Of a DNA stretch of 64,000 bases, positions 23,492-30,946 are shown piece after piece. The stretch comes from Thermoflexus hugenholtzii JAD2. Its GTDB lineage: Bacteria; Chloroflexota; Chloroflexia; Chloroflexales; Roseiflexaceae. The DNA is taken from the NCBI GenBank assembly GCA_945881915.1, contig CAMCVW010000002.1:1-64000 (forward strand), in the 5' to 3' direction. The translations under genes and the position numbers were made by a program. The stretch's first letter is position 1. Each line of letters starts with the position of its first letter. The notes below the pieces were generated by a model, which was not told where the DNA came from, did no database searches, and worked only from the letters and a program-made list of their open reading frames with translations.

Positions 23492-24766
23492 ATGGAACGG
23501 ATCAATGCTACCGAGCAACGCGTGCTCGATGCGATTCACATGGAAGACGTGCTGCAATTTTTGGGTGAGCTTGTCTCGTTCCAAAGTCTTGCAGATAACG
23601 AGTCACCGGCACAGCGCCATATCGCAGCCAAAATGCTTTCGTTCGGATTTCAGACAGATGTCTGGGATATCGACTTCGCCACGCTGCGCCAGCATCCCGC
23701 ATTCAGTTGGGAGGTTGAACGGAGTACCGGCCTTGGCGTTGTGGGGACGATTGGTGCAGACCGCGGCGGCAAATCACTGCTTCTAAACGGACACATTGAT
23801 GTCGTCCCCGCAGGCGACCCAGCCAATTGGCACAGCGATGCATACACAGCGAGTATTCGCGATGGAAAAATGTATGGTCGCGGTGCATTGGACATGAAGT
23901 CGGGTCTCGTTGCTGCATTGTGGGCAGTTCATGCCATCAAGGCTGCACAGGTGCAGTTACGCGGTCGTTTGCACATCGCCAGTGTCATTGGCGAAGAGGA
24001 TGGCGGTTGTGGCACACTCGCGACCATAGTGCGTGGCTATATTGCAGATGCAGCGATTATCCCCGAACCGACACGCCTCGCAATTGCACCTGCACAGGCA
24101 GGTGCGCACAACGTACGCATTCGTGTGCCGGGGCTGTCTGCACACGGCTGTTACCGCGAAGAGGGAGTCAGCGCGATCGAGAAGTACATGGTAATCCACG
24201 CGGCTCTCGTCAGGCTCGAAGCAGAACGCAACCAACGCATGCGACATCCGCTCTTTGCACAGTACCGGTTACCATATCCATTGAGCATCGGTACGGTACA
24301 CGCAGGGAATTGGCCTTCGAGTGTCGCAGAAGAACTCATTGCCGAAGGGCGGTATGGGATAGGTATTGGCGAAAACTCCGGTGATGCCCGCCGCGAATTG
24401 GAAGCAGCCGTTGCACGCGCTGCCGACGAAGATCCATGGCTACGCGAGCATCCGCCCATCATTGAATGGTGGGGTGGTACGTTTGAGCCAGCCGAATGTG
24501 ACGTCAACCATCTGATTGTCGGCATCCTGAGTGAAGCGCATCAACTAACGGCGAATACATCAACTCCACCTGCCATCGAAGGGATGACATACGGTGCTGA
24601 TATGCGTCTTTTGGTGCATCAAGGTGGCATGCCGACCGTGATGTATGGACCAGGCGATGTTCGGCTTGCCCACAAACCTGATGAATACGTACCCATTCAG
24701 GACATTCAGACCGTTGCTCGGAGTCTTGCCCTCACTGCTATGCGATTCATCGGTTACGACGACTAA
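23492..24766 (+). CDS. M20 family deacylase/peptidase (ArgE/DapE-like)
   Basis: A 424-residue di-zinc hydrolase. LLNGHIDVVPAGD gives the first metal His and Asp, YGRGALDMKSG the bridging Asp, IGEEDGGCG the catalytic Glu pair, IPEPT a further ligand region, and the final ligand His is in LAHKPDEYV. These are signs of the ArgE/DapE group, which removes acetyl or succinyl groups from amino acids. A GGAGGAG site lies just before ATG 23492; the TTG at 23471 would place that site inside the gene. It follows the DDAH-like gene closely. Its TAA overlaps the stop codon of a decayed convergent gene fragment. Confidence 0.93.
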   Translation: MERINATEQRVLDAIHMEDVLQFLGELVSFQSLADNESPAQRHIAAKMLSFGFQTDVWDIDFATLRQHPAFSWEVERSTGLGVVGTIGADRGGKSLLLNGHIDVVPAGDPANWHSDAYTASIRDGKMYGRGALDMKSGLVAALWAVHAIKAAQVQLRGRLHIASVIGEEDGGCGTLATIVRGYIADAAIIPEPTRLAIAPAQAGAHNVRIRVPGLSAHGCYREEGVSAIEKYMVIHAALVRLEAERNQRMRHPLFAQYRLPYPLSIGTVHAGNWPSSVAEELIAEGRYGIGIGENSGDARRELEAAVARAADEDPWLREHPPIIEWWGGTFEPAECDVNHLIVGILSEAHQLTANTSTPPAIEGMTYGADMRLLVHQGGMPTVMYGPGDVRLAHKPDEYVPIQDIQTVARSLALTAMRFIGYDD

Positions 24767-24866
24767 TCAGCCGCCAGGTACCATTGTTCAACACACCAGA
24801 TATACCACGGCGTATCGAGGTTTATTTGTCAATTTGGCGTGGCAATTGATAATTGCACGCCATTAT
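24763..24866 (-). pseudogene. Decayed 3' fragment of a family 5 solute-binding protein gene
   Basis: About 100 bases match the 3' end of the intact gene at 27069-28715, in the same orientation, with roughly ten mismatches and one missing base. Read in the matching frame, it ends INLDTPWYIWCVEQWYLA plus a stop (complement of 24763-24765) that overlaps the M20 stop, but an in-frame TGA interrupts it upstream. Similarity stops abruptly near 24866. It is therefore a dead duplicate end, and it marks one border of the island that carries the SGNH gene. Confidence 0.85.
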
Positions 24867-25336
24867 TATGAAGAACGCTTTCTTCACTATAAGAGTCTTT
24901 GACCATACCATTCACAGGATCTTGCTTTTACAAATACCGATGTTTTGGATCGTCGGTGCAACAACTCTATCGTGGCGCTGAAAGGATTTGAGATGCTAAT
25001 AAAACAGCTCTTTCTAAGCTAATTTACTTCTCCAGTCTCGCTTCTTTACGGGGATTCTTGAAAATGATACATTGAACACGTTCACGGGTGGGTCATCATC
25101 AACAGAGTTTAAACTTCGACTCATCCAAAATCCGTCACAATGATTCATGTATCCTAAACCTAGCGAAAGTCAGTGGCATTGATGACACATTACTCCTGAG
25201 CTGTGTGTATAATCCTTGCGGATGGTAAACAAGCATAGTTCTCAATGTTTTTCTTATTCAATAGTACCGTGAAAAATTTATGAACTCTTGCCAGAAGCGC
25301 AGAGCCTCAGGGTACTGACAATCGTTAGGAATCTTC
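24867..25336. other. Gene-free, A+T-rich stretch before the SGNH gene
   Basis: 470 bases without a convincing frame on either strand, visibly richer in A and T than the neighbouring genes. A TATAAT at 25208-25213 could be the -10 box for the following gene, though no good -35 stands at the right distance. No inverted terminal repeats or transposase remnant were recognised. Confidence 0.5.
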
Positions 25337-26380
25337 ATGCGCCGCTGCTTACAGCTCTTAGTTGTGTTTTGCATCATTTTTTTGTCTGCTCACCAAGCCT
25401 TCGCATACAGCAAGGATTGCACGAAACGTGAGATTCAGGTACATTCGCAAGGATGCGTGCCCCTGGGTGCTGACTTGCATCGGAGCCACGTGGTTGGTTT
25501 AAACGCCAATGAAACTTTTTCGAATGGCAAGAATTTGGCTGTTATAGACTCACAAAACTCTACTTCCATTATGGTAGGATCAATCAGTCTCATCAGGACT
25601 CCCCAAAAGTATCTCAGTCAGCCAGCCAGTATTAAACGCGTTTTGTTTATCGGCAATAGTTATACTAGTGTTAATAATTTACCGTCAATATTTGGATCAA
25701 TAGTTAAGAATAGTGGAAATCAAGTACCCACTATCACAGCGGTAACACCTGGTGGTATCAACTTCAGAGGTCATTTGTTTCATCCTGCGACGCTGACTGC
25801 TATTGATGCAGGTAACTGGAACATAGTGGTACTGCAAAACCAGAGCCAAGAACCCGCTTTTGCGGAAATTGATCTCCAGCGGCGAGCAGAAATGGTACAG
25901 AGCGCTGCTGCACTCTGTCAGCGAATTCGTCAGAAAAGCCCAAAAGTACGGATCGTTTTTTATGAGACATGGGCGCGCCATACCAACTACTGGGTCAACA
26001 GTATGCCGATGGCAGAAGGTGCTAACCCAAAAGAAATGCAAGCACGCTTACGTAAATGGTATGGCATTGTAGCGCGAAACAACCAGGCCACAGTCGCCTC
26101 AGTCGGCGACGCTTGGGAATACCACTACAAAAAACAGAACCCGATGCGACTGCATACAAAAGATAATTCGCACCCACTATTTGCAGGAAGCTACCTCGCC
26201 GGACTTGTACTATTTGGTACAATCTATAACAAATCAGTAGCGAACATCTCTTGGAACGGATCATTGACTGCCGAAGTTGCAAAACAACTGCGTACGGCTG
26301 CGACTCACACTCTTGCAGCGACAAAATCAAAAAGCTCACATGTGGGTGCATATAACGGATATCTGCATGGCCAAGAATAA
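25337..26380 (+). CDS. Secreted SGNH/GDSL-type hydrolase (DUF4886-like)
   Basis: A 347-residue exported enzyme: a signal peptide of about 23 residues (MRRCLQLLVVF to QAFA) and, after a cysteine-containing leader region, an SGNH hydrolase domain from about residue 98. FIGNSYTSVNNLP carries the nucleophile serine block, VVLQNQSQEP the third block, and DNSHPLFAGSYLAG the Asp-x-x-His acid/base pair. This pattern is typical of DUF4886 proteins, which probably deacylate polysaccharides or other esters. AGGA precedes the ATG. Base composition is more A+T rich than the surroundings and the gene lies alone between two copies of a neighbouring gene's end, so it was probably acquired. Confidence 0.85.
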   Translation: MRRCLQLLVVFCIIFLSAHQAFAYSKDCTKREIQVHSQGCVPLGADLHRSHVVGLNANETFSNGKNLAVIDSQNSTSIMVGSISLIRTPQKYLSQPASIKRVLFIGNSYTSVNNLPSIFGSIVKNSGNQVPTITAVTPGGINFRGHLFHPATLTAIDAGNWNIVVLQNQSQEPAFAEIDLQRRAEMVQSAAALCQRIRQKSPKVRIVFYETWARHTNYWVNSMPMAEGANPKEMQARLRKWYGIVARNNQATVASVGDAWEYHYKKQNPMRLHTKDNSHPLFAGSYLAGLVLFGTIYNKSVANISWNGSLTAEVAKQLRTAATHTLAATKSKSSHVGAYNGYLHGQE

Positions 26381-26455
26381 TACTGATTAGTAGCAATAAG
26401 CACATTTCAACCTCGCAATCACCAAATGTCGCGGTGCGGGCTTGGGTGACTACTC

Positions 26456-26674
26456 GTGCACAGGTGCATTATCTTTCGTGAGTACAACTACTGTCAGTTG
26501 TTGCAATACGCACCGTCTTGTTGCACAAAACGAGTGTATATCGGAACGCAACACATCGTACATACTGATCCAGACAAAGTCGTAGTTACAGCAACACGCG
26601 AAAAAATACCAGTCACATATACCGCTCAGGCATTGTATCGGCAGATTCGTGGAGAAGCACCTAGAGCATTGTAA
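26456..26674 (+). CDS. Possible 72-residue protein or remnant in the island
   Basis: An open frame from GTG 26456. The second half (TDPDKVVVTATREKIPVTY) has a protein-like composition; the first half is cysteine-rich (YAPSCCTKRVYIG). No ribosome site and no recognisable family. It may be a fragment of a once larger gene. Confidence 0.25.
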   Translation: MHRCIIFREYNYCQLLQYAPSCCTKRVYIGTQHIVHTDPDKVVVTATREKIPVTYTAQALYRQIRGEAPRAL

Positions 26675-26799
26675 GCACATTGCCGTATAGAATGACTCAT
26701 AACTGGGTGTGTTCGGCCAGCACAATAAAAGTCAAAGCACCTATATCGCATAAACGAATTATCTACAAAATTCGAAGTGCAGGGGTACTCTACCTGTAA

Positions 26800-26979
26800 C
26801 TACATTGCATCATGTTTCTCATTTTCGATTCCGGCTTTACGTTCTTGTATGCTGGCTAAAAGTCCGGGACCGATGAATTTCACAATGACCGCATAGGCGA
26901 TCTTACAGAGGGCGAGTTTGGAAGCCCATGTCGTATTCTGTGATTTATGTCTATTCGCAGCAGTAAAAAACTTCGCAAC
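26800..26979 (-). pseudogene. Possible C-terminal gene remnant
   Basis: The minus strand is open for 59 codons with no start codon and ends in TAG at 26802-26800. The peptide looks like the end of a real protein (KLALCKIAYAVIVKFIGPG, then LLASIQERKAGIENEKHD). The upstream part is missing, cut by a stop at 26982-26980. I cannot assign a family. The rest of 26381-27068 holds nothing I can support. Confidence 0.35.
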
Positions 26980-27068
26980 CTACTGCGACAAGCTATAGTT
27001 GAAATCGATGTGAGTTATTGCTTTTGTGCAGTAGTGACTGCAATATCCGCTGCTGGTTGCGAGAATGA

Positions 27069-27171
27069 CTATTCAACCGCTAAGTACCATTGTTCAACAC
27101 CCCAGAGATACCACGGCGTATCGAGGTTTATTTCTCCCTTTGGTGTGGCAATTGATGATTGCCACACCATT
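27069..27171. repeat. Intact copy of the ~100-bp border repeat
   Basis: The 3' end of the solute-binding protein gene, repeated in decayed form at 24763-24866 in the same orientation. The two copies bound the 2.2-kb island. Confidence 0.8.
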
Positions 27172-28715
27172 GTGTGCATGCGTCGCGCCAGTGGGATGAC
27201 CGCGTTGCTTTGAAGCACACGAATTAGTGCATCTCGCTCGATAGAAGTACGTTTTTGGTATTCATACAGCGACTGAGCACTGATTTGGAGAGATTCATAG
27301 CTCGAATCGGTGTATCCACTGAGGTTCAGTGTTGGCCGCACATCCGGCAAACCTGTATTCACATTGTCCCGCGCAAACAACGGATATGTCGATCCATCAT
27401 AGATGTAGGTATCTGCGTACTGACTGTCACTACGGCCATTACCCCATTCCACGATTGCCATATCAAAGGCAAACGGAGGGATGAATTGCTCCAGGTACTG
27501 CGATCGCCGCATGGGGATGAGTTCCACAGACAATCCTCGTAGACGCCACAGCGCAACGAGTGCCTCGGCAATTCGAACATGTGACTGATTCGTGCTATCG
27601 ATGCCTAGGCGCAATGTGAGTGGCTTTTCATCTTTGAAGAATTGACGCGTGTCTTCATCCCACTGCCATCCCGCACGAGCGAAAAGCGGCTGTATGTCGA
27701 TTGTTTTGGTGACCGTGACGGTAGCTGCAAACGGGTGTGCAGACAATGCGAGGCTTTCTTGCGCGGCGAATTGCGTGAGTCCTGCCAACTGCATCGTTTC
27801 CGAAACTGGGATAGCGCTTTGTACGATAGAGCGCAACTCCGGGTCTGCAGTGACGTATTCATTGCGGAGATTGAACACGAGAGCGACGAGCGAGTTTTGT
27901 TCTATCGATGCCGTGGAGACCGAATTCAAGGAAACATCACCTGAATATTCCATCAATTCTGCAATCCCAATTTGACCCGTACGCAGTCCATCAATTGCAC
28001 CTTTTTGGTTTAATTCTGGAACAATGACGAGCCCATCGAGAAAGGGTTCTCCACGATGATACTGTGGATTTGCATTGAGATGTAGCGACCCTGCACTGTC
28101 CTTTTCGCTGAATATGAACGGACCTGCGCCGGTAGAAAGTGTGATGAGATTGAGTGATTCTATGGGCTGTGTACCCAAAACATGCATAGGCAAAATGGGG
28201 AGTGCCCAAAGACTCAATAGCGGGGCGTACGGACGCTGCAACGTGAAGACAACCGTCAAAGAATCTACGGCTCGTACCGCGGTCAGCACAGATAGTTCGC
28301 GCAAAACCGGTGTCGTTGGCGCAAAAGTCAACAACGCGGCATAGGTGTACGCAACATCGGCACTCGTCAGCGGTTGTTCGTCAGACCACACTAAGTCGGG
28401 CTTGAGTGTCGCAGTAATCACTGTTCCATCAGGGGCTGCAGTCCAGCCAGCCAGTAACTCGAGCTGAGGGACACCGACATTGTCGAGGCGCATCAATCCC
28501 GCCTGCGTGACAGTGACGAATGCCTCTGCCGCACGACTCTGCACATGCCATGGCTGTACAACGTCCAACCCATCAGAAAACGCGAGCGTTACTGTTCCGC
28601 CACGAGGGATGACCGGTTGTGCAGAGAAGATCGCATCAAACGGCGCAGAGAATTGACATGCGGACAAAACAACAACAAATACGCACACAAGCAGCCATCG
28701 TGCCCGCTCACCCAC
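27069..28715 (-). CDS. Family 5 (oligopeptide-type) solute-binding lipoprotein
   Basis: A 548-residue exported lipoprotein: GTG start after AGAAGGAA, hydrophobic core LLVCVFVVVLSAC with a lipobox cysteine at about residue 20, then a mature protein of the SBP_bac_5 kind with WSDEQPLTSADVAYTYAALL (the family signature), YAPLLSLWALPILPMHVLG, and the late WGNGRSDSQYADTY. Such proteins bind peptides, nickel or sugars for ABC importers. No permease or ATPase genes are adjacent, so its partners lie elsewhere or it acts in sensing. Its last 100 bases are duplicated upstream of the SGNH island. Confidence 0.9.
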   Translation of the reverse strand: MGERARWLLVCVFVVVLSACQFSAPFDAIFSAQPVIPRGGTVTLAFSDGLDVVQPWHVQSRAAEAFVTVTQAGLMRLDNVGVPQLELLAGWTAAPDGTVITATLKPDLVWSDEQPLTSADVAYTYAALLTFAPTTPVLRELSVLTAVRAVDSLTVVFTLQRPYAPLLSLWALPILPMHVLGTQPIESLNLITLSTGAGPFIFSEKDSAGSLHLNANPQYHRGEPFLDGLVIVPELNQKGAIDGLRTGQIGIAELMEYSGDVSLNSVSTASIEQNSLVALVFNLRNEYVTADPELRSIVQSAIPVSETMQLAGLTQFAAQESLALSAHPFAATVTVTKTIDIQPLFARAGWQWDEDTRQFFKDEKPLTLRLGIDSTNQSHVRIAEALVALWRLRGLSVELIPMRRSQYLEQFIPPFAFDMAIVEWGNGRSDSQYADTYIYDGSTYPLFARDNVNTGLPDVRPTLNLSGYTDSSYESLQISAQSLYEYQKRTSIERDALIRVLQSNAVIPLARRMHTMVWQSSIATPKGEINLDTPWYLWGVEQWYLAVE

Positions 28716-28750
28716 ATCGAATTCCTTCTATGACGACCAAAGGTGATGCC

Positions 28751-30349
28751 TTACAACCCTACGGCTGCGCCATCTTTGCGCGGATCTGATCCTGCGTAGG
28801 AGACGCCATCTTGGACCACAATAATCTGGCCACCGCCAAACCCCCCGACTGCTGCTGGTACAACATCATGACCCAATGCACGTAACTGTTGCTGTACGCT
28901 TTCATTGTGTTCGAGAGAAATGGTCTTTTTGCCTTCATATGGTTCGAGCAATTCATAGCGCGGCGCATCGAGTGCTTCTTGGGGATTCATGTCGTAATCA
29001 ATCATATTGACGAGCATCTGGGTGTGCCCCTGAGGCTGCATAAATCCACCCATCACACCAAAGCTTGCCCATAGTTCTTCGTTTTTGGTGACCATGCATG
29101 GAATGATTGTGTGATAGGGACGCTTCCCTGGCTCGAGCGCATTGGGATGTCCTTCCTCAAGGACAAAACACGCACCTCGATTTTGCATACAAATCCCGGT
29201 ATCCCCAGCGACAACGCCGGAGCCAAAGCCGTAATAGAGACTATTGATGAATGAAACTGCGTTTCCCCACTGATCCACAGCAGTGATATACACGGTGTCA
29301 TTCGAAATAGGAAGTTCCCCTGCAGTGACCGCTCCAACCGACTGCATATCGACTAATCGCCGTCGCGGAGCGATGTATGCCTCAGACAACAGGCCTTCTA
29401 CGGGCACTTTTTTGAATACCGGATCGGCAATGTAACGCGCCGCGTCGGCAAATGCAAGTCGCATCGTTTCGATTTGCAGATGCAATGATTCAGCAGACTG
29501 CGGGGCATACTGCCGCAGGTCGAAGCCTTCCAACAGCCGCAATGCGATTAATGCAGTGAGTCCCTGTCCATTCGGGGGGCATTCATAGACGTCGAACCCT
29601 CGGTATGATGCAGTTGCAGGGGCTATCCATTCTGATTCGTGTGCTGCCATATCCGCACTGCTGAGGAAGGCTCCGTCGCGCGCAAGTGCTTTGATAATCC
29701 GGCCTGCGAGTGCACCCCGGTAGAACGTTTCGGCACCCCCAGCAACGATTTCTTCAAACGTCTTTGCAAGCGCAGGTTGACGAAAAATTTGGCCGAGTTG
29801 TGGCGCTCTGCCATTCGGTAAGTAGGTGCTGGTCGCATCGGCGTGTAGTCGTAACTTCGCTTCTGCAGTGGCCCAGCCACGGGCAATGATCTCGCTGACG
29901 GCAAACCCGTCGCGCGCATAACGGATTGCAGGCGCGAGAATTTTGTCGAAACTCAGGTTGCCGTGTGCATGAATCAACGACTCCCAAGCAGCGACTGCTC
30001 CGGGCACCGTAATTGGGAGCACACCATTGAGCGGGATTGTTGATAATCCCCGTTCAGCAAAAACACCACGATGCAACGTCTGCGGAGCACGACCACTGCC
30101 GTTGAGCGCACGGACTTTTTTCGTTTTGGCGTCATACACCAATGCAAATGCATCACCGCCTATACCAGTACTCATTGGTTCAACGACATTGAGCACGGCA
30201 GCGGCGGCGATTACTGCGTCAGCTGCGGTGCCACCTTGTGCAAGCATCTGTAATCCTGCTTGGGCAGCGAGGGGGTGGCTCGTCGCCACAGATCCGCCCG
30301 TGCTGACGATCATTGACCGACGAGATGGATAGGCGCTCATGCTCTTCAT
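28751..30349 (-). CDS. ggt: Gamma-glutamyltranspeptidase family protein
   Basis: A 532-residue Ntn hydrolase that would transfer or hydrolyse gamma-glutamyl groups, for example of glutathione. SHPLAAQAGLQMLAQGGTAADA and the following GIGGDAF open the family; the self-cleavage site is the threonine of NDTVYITAVDQWGN at about residue 360, followed by YYGFGSGVV. No signal peptide is evident, so like many bacterial homologues of this branch it may stay in the cytoplasm. ATG 30349 overlaps the stop of the upstream thioredoxin-like gene (ATGA), showing translational coupling; ATG 30340 is an alternative. The pairing with a thiol-redox gene fits thiol metabolism. Confidence 0.92.
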   Translation of the reverse strand: MKSMSAYPSRRSMIVSTGGSVATSHPLAAQAGLQMLAQGGTAADAVIAAAAVLNVVEPMSTGIGGDAFALVYDAKTKKVRALNGSGRAPQTLHRGVFAERGLSTIPLNGVLPITVPGAVAAWESLIHAHGNLSFDKILAPAIRYARDGFAVSEIIARGWATAEAKLRLHADATSTYLPNGRAPQLGQIFRQPALAKTFEEIVAGGAETFYRGALAGRIIKALARDGAFLSSADMAAHESEWIAPATASYRGFDVYECPPNGQGLTALIALRLLEGFDLRQYAPQSAESLHLQIETMRLAFADAARYIADPVFKKVPVEGLLSEAYIAPRRRLVDMQSVGAVTAGELPISNDTVYITAVDQWGNAVSFINSLYYGFGSGVVAGDTGICMQNRGACFVLEEGHPNALEPGKRPYHTIIPCMVTKNEELWASFGVMGGFMQPQGHTQMLVNMIDYDMNPQEALDAPRYELLEPYEGKKTISLEHNESVQQQLRALGHDVVPAAVGGFGGGQIIVVQDGVSYAGSDPRKDGAAVGL

Positions 30350-30831
30350 TTGTTTGGTACCTCTACTCCCAATCCCGCCACGAGGGTATCGAATTGCGGC
30401 CGATTGACCGTACCCATTGAACGCCATACTTCGGTGCCATTTGCGTCGAAGAGGACGTATGTCGGAGTCATTTTCACACCGATTTGCGCTGCAATGGCCC
30501 GATTTTCCGCATCCCGGGCATCGAGATGGACAACACGCAGTTTGTTTTGATAGTCTTGTTCAATCCCATTCACGATGGGCTTCGAGAGCACGCAGCCCAT
30601 TCAGTATTCGGAATAGTATTCGACGAGGACTGGTTTACCGCCTTTGAGAATAGTCGGAATGTCCGCTGTCGCAGTTCGTCTTGCGTAGATTCCCATTGCT
30701 GCAAAGCCGAGGAGGACCGCTGCAATGGTCACAATTTGGATCGTATTCCAACCGGATTGATTCGCCCACCATACCGTTCCACCGAGGAAGAGTATCAGCA
30801 TCAGAATGAGTGAGTTTTGGTTGACAAACAT
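30346..30831 (-). CDS. Membrane-anchored thioredoxin-like protein with in-frame TGA at the active site
   Basis: Read through one TGA (30603-30601), this is a 161-residue thioredoxin-like protein. Two membrane helices (about 7-23 and 31-50) precede a thioredoxin fold. VLVEYYSEY, then TGA, then MGCVLSKPIV lines up without gaps to [20 protein letters not shown] of the trxA in this same window, so TGA stands exactly at the first cysteine of C-x-x-C (residue 77, partner Cys80). The cis-proline (MTPTY, Pro123) is intact and the frame runs on to an ATGA overlap with ggt. A UxxC selenoprotein is therefore likely; a recent TGC-to-TGA mutation or a sequencing error are the alternatives. A selenocysteine-type hairpin is noted separately. 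AAAGGAA precedes the start. Confidence 0.75.
30565..30579 (-). promoter_or_regulatory. Candidate bacterial SECIS hairpin
   Basis: Downstream of the TGA on the minus strand, CCCAT (30579-30575) pairs with ATGGG (30569-30565) around the loop CGTGA. The loop starts 26 bases after the TGA and has G as its second base, as in the published bacterial SECIS model (upper stem of at least 4 bp, loop 16-37 bases after UGA, G in the first two loop bases). Short stems like this arise often by chance. A competing 7-bp stem starts directly after the TGA. Confidence 0.4.
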
Positions 30832-30946
30832 GGCTTTCCTTTCGACTCTGTACGAATTATACAGGAGGAAGCCGGCGGTTAATCGAAGCTTGCAAAAGAT
30901 GCGGGTGTGAATTGAGTATAATGATTGTGAATACAGAGAGGTTCAC

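Noticed and set aside
24867-25336. An insertion sequence at the island border
   Set aside because: No inverted terminal repeats, target-site duplication of usual length or transposase frame was found; only the ~100-bp gene-end repeat is present.
30346-30600. Reading the region after the TGA as an independent 84-residue protein starting MGC
   Set aside because: No ribosome site precedes that ATG, and the frame starts in the middle of the thioredoxin active site; a start-stop reinitiation product would lack half of the fold.
30575-30600. Taking the perfect 7-bp stem directly after the TGA as the SECIS element
   Set aside because: Its loop begins only seven bases after the TGA, closer than the 16-37 bases of known bacterial SECIS elements. 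The weaker stem further on fits better.
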